From Haliscomenobacter sp040403615 (lineage in GTDB: Bacteria > Bacteroidota > Bacteroidia > Chitinophagales > Saprospiraceae): a stretch of 64,000 bases of DNA. Position 1 is the first letter of the stretch. Every line of letters starts with the position of its first letter. Both the position numbers and the translations under genes were made by a program. The notes under the pieces are model-generated. The model saw only the letters and a program-made list of their open reading frames with translations, ran no database searches and was not told the origin of the DNA. This document shows, one piece after another, positions 8,600-16,980 of the stretch. Location of the stretch: positions 1-64,000 of the forward strand of contig NZ_JBBAKG010000023.1 in the NCBI RefSeq assembly GCF_040403615.1. Direction: 5' to 3'.

Positions 8600-9874
8600 T
8601 CACTCAAAAACCAAAATATACTTATTCTTCTTCCCGTTCTCTACCATCAAATACTTGCCATGCAGCAATGAATCCTCGGCAATCAGGGCTTCGTGAGAAC
8701 TGATTTTTTCTTTGTTGATGCTGATCGCATTGCCTTGAATGGCGCGGCGTACCTCGCTTTTGGAGGCCAAAATTTGGGTATGCTCAGCCAGCAGATCAGA
8801 TACGTTGAGTCCGGCAGCAATCAAAGCTTTGCTCACCTGAAAAGAAGGGATCTCTGCCGAAACGGTATCCAGTTCTGCGGCACTCAATGACAACAACATT
8901 TCCCGATCGGCATTGCGGCCAAACAACAAATCCGATACTTTGAGCACACTCTGGTAAGCCTCTTCACCGTGAATGCGCTTGGTAAGCTCTTCGGCCAGAA
9001 GTCGTTTGAGTTCACGGGGGTCAGCAGCAAATTCCTGCTCGCGGGCTTCGATTTCGGCCTGCGAATGCAAGGTGAAATAACGGGTCAGTTTAGGAAGGTC
9101 AGCGTCGTCGGCGTTGATCCAAAACTGGTAAAACTTATACGGCGTGGTCATTTGAGGATCCAGCCAGATGTTGCCTTCTGATGATTTGCCAAACTTGGTG
9201 CCATCGGCTTTGGTCAGCAGCGGAGTGGTGATGGCGTACGCTTTTTCAGCCAGGTTGCGGCGGATGAATTCGGTGCCAGAGGTAATGTTGCCCCATTGGT
9301 CGGAACCGCCCATTTGCAGGATGCAGTCGTGTTTTTTAAACAAACACTGAAAATCGTAGCCTTGCAGCAATTGGTAACTGAACTCGGTGAAGGAAATCCC
9401 CGATTCCAGGCGATTTTGCACCGAATCTTTTTGCAGCATGTAGTTTACCGTCAGGGTTTTGCCCACATCGCGCAGAAAGTCCAGCACGTTCATGCCACTG
9501 TAAAAATCCAGGTTGTTGACCAGCATCGCGCCATTTTCTCCTCCAAAATCGAGCATTTTTTTGAATTGCTCGATTTGATGCGCCAGGTTGTTGTCCAGCT
9601 CATCGGTCGTTTTGAGGTCGCGCTCTTTGTCTTTTCCGGAAGGGTCGCCAATGCGTCCGGTGGCGCCACCCATCAGCACAATGGGTTGATGGCCACTGAG
9701 CTGAAACAATTTCAACAACATGACCTGCACATAATTGCCGATCGTCAGCGATGGCGCTGTTGGATCAAAACCAATGTACCCGGCTATTTTGCCCGCATTC
9801 AATTTTTCTTCTATGCCATCAATTTTGGAATGTAACATTCCACGCCATTGCAGTTCTTCCAGAAAATTCTTCAT
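8600..9874 (-). CDS. tyrS: Tyrosyl-tRNA synthetase
   Basis: A 424-residue class I aminoacyl-tRNA synthetase that charges tRNA-Tyr with tyrosine using ATP in the cytoplasm. The HIGH-type motif appears as PSLTIGN (residues 41-47). Tyrosine and tRNA pocket residues include GSDQWGN (190-196). The KMSKS motif appears as KFGKS (227-231). A C-terminal S4-like RNA-binding domain covers about 355-420 (SKSEVRRAIQGNAISIN). Length and architecture match bacterial TyrRS. It is transcribed alone, diverging from the T9SS protein gene and converging on the AspT-like gene. Confidence 0.97.
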   Translation of the reverse strand: MKNFLEELQWRGMLHSKIDGIEEKLNAGKIAGYIGFDPTAPSLTIGNYVQVMLLKLFQLSGHQPIVLMGGATGRIGDPSGKDKERDLKTTDELDNNLAHQIEQFKKMLDFGGENGAMLVNNLDFYSGMNVLDFLRDVGKTLTVNYMLQKDSVQNRLESGISFTEFSYQLLQGYDFQCLFKKHDCILQMGGSDQWGNITSGTEFIRRNLAEKAYAITTPLLTKADGTKFGKSSEGNIWLDPQMTTPYKFYQFWINADDADLPKLTRYFTLHSQAEIEAREQEFAADPRELKRLLAEELTKRIHGEEAYQSVLKVSDLLFGRNADREMLLSLSAAELDTVSAEIPSFQVSKALIAAGLNVSDLLAEHTQILASKSEVRRAIQGNAISINKEKISSHEALIAEDSLLHGKYLMVENGKKNKYILVFE

Positions 9875-10199
9875 CGTTTTGGATTAAATCGGCGCAAAAA
9901 TAGCCTTTTGTAGGTGAATTATTCGCCTTTTGCAAGGAAGTAACAAAAGAATTATGTGCCGAAAATGAAAAATCCTGTATCTTGCACAAAATTTAGAAGG
10001 GGAAATTGAAACCCTTTTTAATGACTTTTCGTTATTCAAGCTGTGCTTCAAAAAATAATTTGAAAACAGTTTACTTTCTCTCCATTCCATCAGGTAAACA
10101 TTTTTTCCTCCCACCCGGTATCAGGCCATTAATAAACAGTTACAATTCAATCGAGTTATGCTCAATTTGACTCAACCGTCCTTGCGTAGACGGAATGCC
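9875..10199. other. 325-bp divergent intergenic region with a weak promoter-like site
   Basis: This lies between divergent tyrS and the T9SS protein gene. TATCTTGC at 9978-9985 resembles the Bacteroidota -7 element TAnnTTTG with two differences and would serve the rightward gene. I see no other structure. The frame at 9884-10114 on the minus strand has no recognisable features. Confidence 0.35.
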
Positions 10200-12311
10200 A
10201 TGAATGCATCCCATTTGTTATTATTGGCAATGTGCTTCGGCCAGTTTACCTGCCTGCAAGCCCAAATCAACAAGAATTGGTGGCCCAAAATGCCTCCACC
10301 CAAAGTGCACAATTACGACATTTGTTTCCCGGCGGATGTACAAAGCAACACCTGCGTTGCCCCAACCAACATCCCGGGTGTACAGACCATTGAACTGGGT
10401 GACGACAAGCTGGCCGTCAATGTGACCGACAAAATTTACCGCACCAGTGCGGATGCCTGCTACAAAATCTTCCGCACCTATACGGTCATGAACTGGGCGT
10501 TGTACAATGAAAAATGCCAACTCGATCCGATGTCGAATCCAGTGATTGTAGATCGGGACGAACCCGTTCTGGATGGAAAATTCGGCGAAGGCGTTTGCGT
10601 TTTGGTGCGCGGAAACGAAGCCTACTTCAGCCGGGATCGGGTAATTTCTAACGATGACCGCAAGATCACCCTGACTCCGATTTGTCTTGACAATGGTGGT
10701 TTTCACTTCCGGGCATTCATGTACACCCAGGTCATCAAGGTGTACGACGACGTGCGGCCAGTGGTAACGGTGCCTACTTTGCCCAAATTCTCTACTTCCC
10801 TCACCTCCTGCAAAGGAGCAATTGAAGTAACTTTTCGCGCCAGCGACAATTGCTCGGATCAGGTAAGCCTGGAAGTGCCTTCAATCATGATTGCGCCGCT
10901 GCAAACCATCAGCCCAAGCGCCATCCGCATGCCAGCCAACTTCGACGCAAAATGGTCTTGGAAAGACAATAAAAATGGTACTTTCACCATCAAAATCGCC
11001 AATTTGCCTGAAGGCAAACACGATTTAATTGTGGTGGTGCGGGATCAATGCGGCAACTTGTCGCTGCCTACGCGAATCCCTTTTGAAATCATCGACAACA
11101 ACGCGCCTTCTCCAATTTGCAAACAAGGACTGTCTTTGAGCCTGATGGCTGACGGCCAAGGTGGCGGGGTCAATACCGTGTGGGCAAGCGATTTTGTAGC
11201 CAGTCCAGCTTACGATTGCAACGGCCAAGGGCCGGAAACCAACAAGGATGGACTGAAAAAGATCACCGTTTATTCCATCAATCGAGTAGGGGAGACCCCC
11301 AAGCCCAGTTCTACTTCGCTGACTTTTACCTGCGCAGAAGCGGTTCAAAAAGTGGACGTAGAGCTGCATGCCTGGGATGCACTGGGCAATCATGCCTACT
11401 GCGTAACCTACATTCTAGTACAAGACAATCGCCGCATTTGCCCAATTCCTCCTGGCATCAATGGTTCGATCGTATCCGCATTGGGACAACCATTGGAAAA
11501 AGTTGGATTGCTTGCCACCCAGGGGGACAGCATTCACCAAACGGAAACCAGTCGGAACGGCAGCTATCGTTTTTCAAACTTACCAGAGGAATCGAGCTAC
11601 ACCGTACGCCCTTGGAAAAAAGACCAGGGTACTGATGGAATTGGCACGGTTGATTTAAACCTGCTGCTGGAAATGTTGCGTGGCAAATTGGATCAATTCA
11701 GCGCTTACCAAATCCTAGCCGCCGATGTGGATCAAAACGGAGAAATCAATGCAGACGATTTTGGTAAATTGTTGCAAATCCTTTACAAGCGAGATTCCTT
11801 CCCCGGTGGAAATTGTTGGCGTTTTGTGGATGCCGATCACAAATTGTCGGTTTCCTTAAAACCGGGAGCATACCCCGATTCCGTTTGGGTCAAAAACCTG
11901 GAAACCGGGGTAATCGCCAATTTTGTGGCCTTCCGACTCGGTGACATCGATGGAAGCTACAACTCCAAGTCTCAAAAATCATTAACCAGTGATGAATTGC
12001 TGGACTTGAGCGCTTTTGACCTCAAGCAAATCAAAAAGAACCTGAATCCAGGGCTCATCCTAGGACAAAACCAACCCAACCCTTTCCAGGACGAAACCAC
12101 CATCAATTTCCACTTGCCTCAGGCCGGATTGGTTGATCTGATGGTATGGGATGTACAGGGCAAATCGATTTACACATCCTCCAATAACCTGCCCAATGGC
12201 GACCACCAATTGATCTTGGATTCGGAGCAGTTGGGCAACGCCAAAGGGGTGTTTTATTATACGCTGAGAACGGCGTTTGGAACGGAGACTAGGAAGATGT
12301 TGCGGTTTTGA
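10200..12311 (+). CDS. T9SS-exported protein with dockerin-like module
   Basis: A 703-residue secreted protein. ATG 10200 gives a signal peptide (MNASHLLLLAMCFGQFTCLQAQ); the upstream ATG at 10158 would add 14 residues. The long N-terminal part has several cysteines and HYR-like strands (DVRPVVTVPTLPKFSTS). Next comes a CnaB/carboxypeptidase-regulatory-like unit (INGSIVSALGQPLEKVGLLA). A dockerin-like pair follows (GIGTVDLNLLLEMLRG and DVDQNGEINADDFGKLLQIL) with a WRFVDAD...RLGDIDGSYN tail that recurs in Saprospiraceae exoproteins. The last 80 residues are a type A T9SS sorting domain (NQPNPFQDETTINFHLPQAG to TRKMLRF). The biological role is unknown; it is probably displayed on or released from the cell surface. 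Confidence 0.85.
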   Translation: MNASHLLLLAMCFGQFTCLQAQINKNWWPKMPPPKVHNYDICFPADVQSNTCVAPTNIPGVQTIELGDDKLAVNVTDKIYRTSADACYKIFRTYTVMNWALYNEKCQLDPMSNPVIVDRDEPVLDGKFGEGVCVLVRGNEAYFSRDRVISNDDRKITLTPICLDNGGFHFRAFMYTQVIKVYDDVRPVVTVPTLPKFSTSLTSCKGAIEVTFRASDNCSDQVSLEVPSIMIAPLQTISPSAIRMPANFDAKWSWKDNKNGTFTIKIANLPEGKHDLIVVVRDQCGNLSLPTRIPFEIIDNNAPSPICKQGLSLSLMADGQGGGVNTVWASDFVASPAYDCNGQGPETNKDGLKKITVYSINRVGETPKPSSTSLTFTCAEAVQKVDVELHAWDALGNHAYCVTYILVQDNRRICPIPPGINGSIVSALGQPLEKVGLLATQGDSIHQTETSRNGSYRFSNLPEESSYTVRPWKKDQGTDGIGTVDLNLLLEMLRGKLDQFSAYQILAADVDQNGEINADDFGKLLQILYKRDSFPGGNCWRFVDADHKLSVSLKPGAYPDSVWVKNLETGVIANFVAFRLGDIDGSYNSKSQKSLTSDELLDLSAFDLKQIKKNLNPGLILGQNQPNPFQDETTINFHLPQAGLVDLMVWDVQGKSIYTSSNNLPNGDHQLILDSEQLGNAKGVFYYTLRTAFGTETRKMLRF

Positions 12312-12409
12312 TTGAATGACGAGTTTTTCGAGTGATGAATGACGAATGGTTGGATCCTGTGAGGGTTGGCCATTCGTCATTTGTTGTTTAGAGTGTTTGG
12401 GTTTGAACT

Positions 12410-12587
12410 CAACCCCGAAGGGGTGACAGGATTATAGCAGAATAATCACGTTTATCCCATTAAGAGAAACCCTGAAGGGGTGACATTATAAAAAAAAGTT
12501 GAGGTGGGTCAAATAATGTCACCCCTTCAGGGTTCAAATACATCCTCATGCCATTTTTTCTATAATCCTGTCACCCCTTCAGGGTTG
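12410..12587. repeat. Two nested inverted repeats of the 'aaccctgaaggggtgac' family
   Basis: Four copies of one motif form two concentric hairpins. The outer arms (12410-12436 and 12561-12587) match over 27 bp with one mismatch. The inner arms (12468-12489 and 12513-12534) are a perfect 22-bp pair. The motif core is itself partly palindromic (cccc-gaa-gggg or ccct-gaa-gggg). The block occupies the gap between the convergent T9SS protein and oligopeptidase B genes, so it can terminate both. Confidence 0.75.
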
Positions 12588-12599
12588 AAAACCGCGTTC

Positions 12600-14660
12600 C
12601 TATTCCACCGCCTTCCCCGCCAGATCCAGCAAGAAAGTCCATTCCCGTGCCGTTTCCTTTAGTCTGGCAAAACGCCCGGAAGCACCACCGTGTCCTGCTT
12701 CCATATTGGTATGCAGCAGCAAGGGATGTTGATCGGTTTTGAGCAAGCGGAGTTTGGCCACCCATTTGGCGGGTTCCCAATATTGTACTTGTGAGTCGTG
12801 TAAGCCAGTGGTGATCAGCATGGCTGGATAGGCTTTGGGTTCCACATTGTCGTATGGCGAGTACGACTTCATGTAGTGGTAGTATTCTTCCTCGTTGGGG
12901 TTGCCCCATTCGTCGTATTCGAAGGTAGTGAGCGGAATGGTGTCGTCCAGCATGGTGGTTACCACATCCACAAAAGGTACCGAAGCAACCACACCTTTCC
13001 ACAGGTCGGGTCGCAAATTGACCACTGCACCCATCAGCAAGCCACCAGCGCTGCCGCCCATGGCGTATAGGTTGCTCGAATTGGTGTAGCTGTTGGCAAT
13101 CAGCCATTCTGCACAATCAATGAAATCGTAGAAGGTATTTTTCTTGTGGAGCAGTTTCCCGTTTTCGTACCAATGGCGACCCATTTCTTCGCCGCCCCGG
13201 ATGTGGGCAATGGCGAAAGCAAAACCCCGATCCAGCAAACTCAGGCGTGAAGAGCTGAAATAAGGTTCCATGCTGTATCCGTAGGAACCATAAGCATACA
13301 ACAACAAAGGTTGCTGTCCATCCATTGCGAAATCGCGGTGGTACACAATCGAAATCGGCACCAGCGCTCCATCACGGGCTGTAACAAAATGGCGCTCCGA
13401 GCGGTAATTTTCTTTGTTGAAACCACCCAGTACCGGCTCTTCTTTCAGCAAGGTGAAAGCCCGGGTTTGCATGTGGTAGTCAAAAGTGGAATTAGGGGTA
13501 GTCAACGACTGGTAACCAATGCGCAGCAAATCAGTATCCGACTCAGGGTTGGTACCCACATAAGCCAGGTAAGCCTCTTCGGCAAAAGGGATGTAATGCT
13601 CGTTTTGGCCCGTCCAGGTGCGGATCCACAATTGGGTGATGCCCGCTTTGCGCTCTGAAATCACATAGTAATCCTTAAAAAACTCCATGCCTTCAAACAG
13701 CACATCGTCGCGGTGAGGGATCAACTCTTGCCAATGCTCCTGAGTAGTTGCCGTTTCACCGCAATACATCAGCCGGAAGTTTTTAGCCTCCAGATTGGTG
13801 CGGATGTAAAAGCGGTCGCCGAAATGATCGATGTCGTATTCCAGGCCGCGTACCCGGGGGGCAAAAATTGTAAATGCCGCTTCCGGCGTTTCCGCATCCA
13901 GGTACAAATACTCCGCAGAGATGGTCTGCTGCGAGCCAATCACGATAAATTTTTTCGACTTGCTGATGCCTACGCCTAGGTCAAATGTTTCGTCGGCTTC
14001 GTGGAAGACTTCTACGTCGGCTTCAGCGGCGGTGCCAAGTTTGTGGCGAAAAATCTTGTAGCCACGCAGGGTTTGAGGGTCTTTGGCGGTATAAAAAAAG
14101 TGAGTATTGTCTTTGGCCCATACCGCAGCACCAGTCGTATTGGGTATTTCATCGCTTAGAAATTCCCCCGTTTCCAGATCGCGAACCCGGATGGTGTAAA
14201 TGCGGCGACTTACCGTATCCTGCCCAAAGGCCAGGTAGCGGTTGTTGAAGCTTACATTTTTGCTGCCGATCGAAAAATAGCTGTGGTCTTTGGCCATTTC
14301 GGGCATGTTGAGGATGATTTCCTCAGGGGCATCCAGACTGCCTTTTTTGCGGGTATGAACAGGGTATTCAGCGCCTTCCTCGAAGCGATTTTGGTACCAA
14401 TAGCCATTTTCAAAGTAAGGAACAGATTGGTCGTCTTGCTTGAAACGGGCCACCATTTCGGTGTACAGATTGTCTTGAAAGACCTGCGTATCAGCCATCG
14501 CGGCCTTGGTATAAGCATTCTCTGCATCGAGGTACGCGATGACTTCGGGGTTTTCCCGATCGTTGAGCCAAAAATAATCGTCGATGCGTTGGTCACCGTG
14601 GGTGACGAGTGTTTTGGGATCGCGCTTCGCTAGAGGCGCAGCAATGTTGGTAGTTGTCAT
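12600..14660 (-). CDS. ptrB: Oligopeptidase B (S9A prolyl-oligopeptidase family)
   Basis: A 686-residue serine peptidase that cuts small peptides after basic residues. An N-terminal seven-bladed propeller (about 70-400) gates a C-terminal alpha/beta-hydrolase domain. The nucleophile motif GGSAGG places the catalytic Ser at residue 537. The Asp loop is near GLHDSQVQYWEPAKW and the His lies in MEAGHGG. The paired acidic residues expected for P1 Arg/Lys specificity cannot be confirmed by eye. There is no signal peptide, so it is cytoplasmic. It follows the acyl-CoA synthetase gene on the same strand by 66 bp. Confidence 0.93.
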   Translation of the reverse strand: MTTTNIAAPLAKRDPKTLVTHGDQRIDDYFWLNDRENPEVIAYLDAENAYTKAAMADTQVFQDNLYTEMVARFKQDDQSVPYFENGYWYQNRFEEGAEYPVHTRKKGSLDAPEEIILNMPEMAKDHSYFSIGSKNVSFNNRYLAFGQDTVSRRIYTIRVRDLETGEFLSDEIPNTTGAAVWAKDNTHFFYTAKDPQTLRGYKIFRHKLGTAAEADVEVFHEADETFDLGVGISKSKKFIVIGSQQTISAEYLYLDAETPEAAFTIFAPRVRGLEYDIDHFGDRFYIRTNLEAKNFRLMYCGETATTQEHWQELIPHRDDVLFEGMEFFKDYYVISERKAGITQLWIRTWTGQNEHYIPFAEEAYLAYVGTNPESDTDLLRIGYQSLTTPNSTFDYHMQTRAFTLLKEEPVLGGFNKENYRSERHFVTARDGALVPISIVYHRDFAMDGQQPLLLYAYGSYGYSMEPYFSSSRLSLLDRGFAFAIAHIRGGEEMGRHWYENGKLLHKKNTFYDFIDCAEWLIANSYTNSSNLYAMGGSAGGLLMGAVVNLRPDLWKGVVASVPFVDVVTTMLDDTIPLTTFEYDEWGNPNEEEYYHYMKSYSPYDNVEPKAYPAMLITTGLHDSQVQYWEPAKWVAKLRLLKTDQHPLLLHTNMEAGHGGASGRFARLKETAREWTFLLDLAGKAVE

Positions 14661-14726
14661 TAGGCAATTGTCGTGTGGGGGGTAAAAATACTCAACTCCG
14701 TCAAGATGATCTGCTTTAATTTTTAA

Positions 14727-16211
14727 TCAAGGATTGAACAGCACTTTCACATCCTTTTTTGTCACTTTCCCCATCGCATTTCTGGGCAATTCCTCCAGGA
14801 TCAAATACTGCCGGGGCACCCGATACGCAGGCATTCTTTCGCGCATCCAACCGTTCAGTTCCTGGAGGTCAATTTCGGATTTGGTGACCAGGGCTGCGGC
14901 CACTGTTTCGCCCCATTCTTCGTTGGGCAGGCCCACCACCGCACAATCAAGGATGACCAAATGAGTACGCAATACTTCTTCAATTTCGAGGGCAGAAAGT
15001 TTATAGCCACCCGATTTGATGATGTCCATCGAGGTGCGCCCCAGAATGCGGTAATACCCGTTTTCCACAATCGCCGTATCCCCGGTCATGAACCAGCCAT
15101 CGGGGGTGAAACTTTGCGCCGTTGCCTCCGGGCGTTGCCAGTATTCCAAAAAAACGGTATCGCCTTTGATCTGGATTTCACCTACTTCGCCTTCCGCTAG
15201 CTCATTTTGTTGCTCATCTACCAGTCGCACCTGCACTCCAGGAAGGGGCTGCCCGATGTAACCTGCCCGGCGTTCGCCGCGGTAAGGATTGCTGATGGCC
15301 ATGCCAATTTCGGTCATGCCATAACGCTCCAGCAAGCGATGGCCACTGATTTTCTCCCATTTTTCCATCACGGATACAGGCAAAGCTGCCGATCCGGAAA
15401 TCATCAAACGAAAAGCCAGCAGTCTTTTACGCAATTGCGTTTGGGTTGCAGCATCCAGGCTTTCCACGGCTTCAATCAACTTAAAGTAAATGGTCGGCAC
15501 AGCCATAAAGACGTTGAGGTTGCCGTGCAAAAACAAGTCCAACACTTTTTTGGCGTCAAAATGGGGCATAAATTCCACCGTACCCCCCGCCCACAAAGTG
15601 CAGGAAACCACGTTAATGATGCCATGCACGTGGTGCAAAGGAAGGATGCAGAGGGTATGGTCGGATGCACTGTATTCCCATGCCTGTAGCAGGGATTCGA
15701 TTTGGGCTGCGATGTTCTGATGGGTGGTCACCACGCCTTTGGGCAAATTGGTGGTGCCGCTGGTGTACAGGATCATGGCGCGGCGGGCCAGGTCAATCTC
15801 TGGCAAATTCCCTTCGAGTTGTGGCCTGTTTTCAGTCAAAACAATCAAGCGCAAGCCTTTTTCACGCGTATACTCTCCTAAAATGGATTCAAACTCTGGC
15901 GAAACCACCACGATTTCGGCTTGGGTATCTTCCAGAACGTATTGTAGCGATGGCAATGGATAGCTGATGCACAAGGGTACGGCAACGCCACCAGCCTTCC
16001 AAATGCCCCACTGGGTACTGACGTAGTCAAAACCCGGTTTGACCATGTAGGCTACCCGCGCTTCGGCCAGATCAGTCTGTGCCTGCAACAATTGCAGGGC
16101 GAAACCCTCTGCCGCTTGCAGCAAATCTGCGTATGAATAGGTTTGATTGTCGGAAAGGATGGCGGTGCGTTCTGGATGGGTTTCGGCGTAGTTGAAAATG
16201 GGCAGTGGCAT
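14727..16211 (-). CDS. AMP-dependent acyl-CoA synthetase
   Basis: A 494-residue ANL-superfamily enzyme that activates a carboxylic acid as acyl-AMP and transfers it to CoA. The P-loop ILYTSGTTNLPKG, the A5-type YGMTEIG, the A7 motif (FMTGDTA), A8 hinge (RTSMDIIKSGGYKLSALEIE) and A10 lysine (PRNAMGKVTKKD) are all present. The overall shape resembles MatB/malonyl-CoA synthetases and short medium-chain ligases, so malonate is possible but unproven. The ATG at 16211 is chosen because the frame upstream encodes 40 non-family residues that run into the preceding gene. Oligopeptidase B lies downstream on the same strand. Confidence 0.85.
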   Translation of the reverse strand: MPLPIFNYAETHPERTAILSDNQTYSYADLLQAAEGFALQLLQAQTDLAEARVAYMVKPGFDYVSTQWGIWKAGGVAVPLCISYPLPSLQYVLEDTQAEIVVVSPEFESILGEYTREKGLRLIVLTENRPQLEGNLPEIDLARRAMILYTSGTTNLPKGVVTTHQNIAAQIESLLQAWEYSASDHTLCILPLHHVHGIINVVSCTLWAGGTVEFMPHFDAKKVLDLFLHGNLNVFMAVPTIYFKLIEAVESLDAATQTQLRKRLLAFRLMISGSAALPVSVMEKWEKISGHRLLERYGMTEIGMAISNPYRGERRAGYIGQPLPGVQVRLVDEQQNELAEGEVGEIQIKGDTVFLEYWQRPEATAQSFTPDGWFMTGDTAIVENGYYRILGRTSMDIIKSGGYKLSALEIEEVLRTHLVILDCAVVGLPNEEWGETVAAALVTKSEIDLQELNGWMRERMPAYRVPRQYLILEELPRNAMGKVTKKDVKVLFNP

Positions 16212-16248
16212 GATAAAATTGTGTTGTTTTAGTGGAATTGATTTCTCT

Positions 16249-16587
16249 TTAATAAATCTCCAAAAGATCAACATCATCTGATTCAGCCAAATCGATGATT
16301 CCTGATTTATGCTTAAGCAATATTGACGCAATTTCCTCGGTGCTTTTATTGCCAGTCTTTAGTAAAATTACTTTAGGTGGACCTCCAAATCTTTCCAGCA
16401 AAAACCTAAAATCTTCATCATTTGAAACGAGGATAAGGTATCCATTTTTTTTTGCCCAATCCCAGATTGCAACATCACTTGCAGGAATTGGCAAACCAGT
16501 TCTTGTTACATGTAGACACTCAGTAGAAAGATCAGCGAGTTTTTTTACCAAGCGGAAGGAAAGGTTGGCATCGAGTAAAATCTTCAT
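16249..16587 (-). CDS. DUF5615 PIN-like toxin candidate
   Basis: A 112-residue PIN-like (Mut7-C/DUF5615) protein. It begins MKILLDANLSFRLVKKL, with the first acidic residue in LLDAN, and carries the second acidic cluster in LVSNDEDFRFLLERFGGPPKVILLKTGN, typical of the family. Such proteins are predicted RNases encoded with DUF433 antitoxins. Its ATG shares one base with the stop of the DUF433 gene (TAATG), which implies translational coupling. It is 37 bp upstream of the acyl-CoA synthetase on the same strand. Confidence 0.85.
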   Translation of the reverse strand: MKILLDANLSFRLVKKLADLSTECLHVTRTGLPIPASDVAIWDWAKKNGYLILVSNDEDFRFLLERFGGPPKVILLKTGNKSTEEIASILLKHKSGIIDLAESDDVDLLEIY

Positions 16588-16814
16588 TAAGCAGCCAAAA
16601 CTTTAGTACGTGACTCTCGATATGCCGAGTAGGAAAGTGCAGCTTTGATCATATCCATGTTCAATTCGGGGAAATCCTCAATGATTTCTTCAAAACCCAT
16701 GCCAGCGGCAAGCCAACCAAGGATGTCCTGAACAGCTATTCGAGTGCCAATTACACAAGGTTTTCCAAAACGAATGTTTGGGTCAATCCCGATGTATTCA
16801 TTGAGTTTAAACAT
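16587..16814 (-). CDS. DUF433 antitoxin-like protein
   Basis: A 75-residue DUF433 protein. The hallmark GKPCVIGTRIAVQDILGWLAAGM is followed by the winged-helix-like segment FEEIIEDFPELNMDMIKAALSYSA. The ATG at 16814 fits the family start (MFKLNEYIGIDPNIRFGKP); the open frame extends to 16862 but adds a lysine-rich leader of 16 residues without family support. DUF433 proteins are antitoxin candidates that probably bind DNA through their HTH and thereby repress their own operon. The stop overlaps the DUF5615 start by one base. Confidence 0.85.
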   Translation of the reverse strand: MFKLNEYIGIDPNIRFGKPCVIGTRIAVQDILGWLAAGMGFEEIIEDFPELNMDMIKAALSYSAYRESRTKVLAA

Positions 16815-16980
16815 TTCAACTTGTTTTGTTTTCAAAGATAATAAATTTTTCTTGAAAAACATCCCTCAGTCAATGTGCTACATTCGATTTTTCGGCTACA
16901 TACAAAGAGTCCTGCCGAAATGTACCTTTATTTGATTTCTGTTCCTTAACTTTCCATCAACCAACAATCACGGATACCGT

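Noticed and set aside
12410..12587. Possible CRISPR array
   Set aside because: The four repeats are in inverted, not direct, orientation and spacers are irregular; there are no cas genes.
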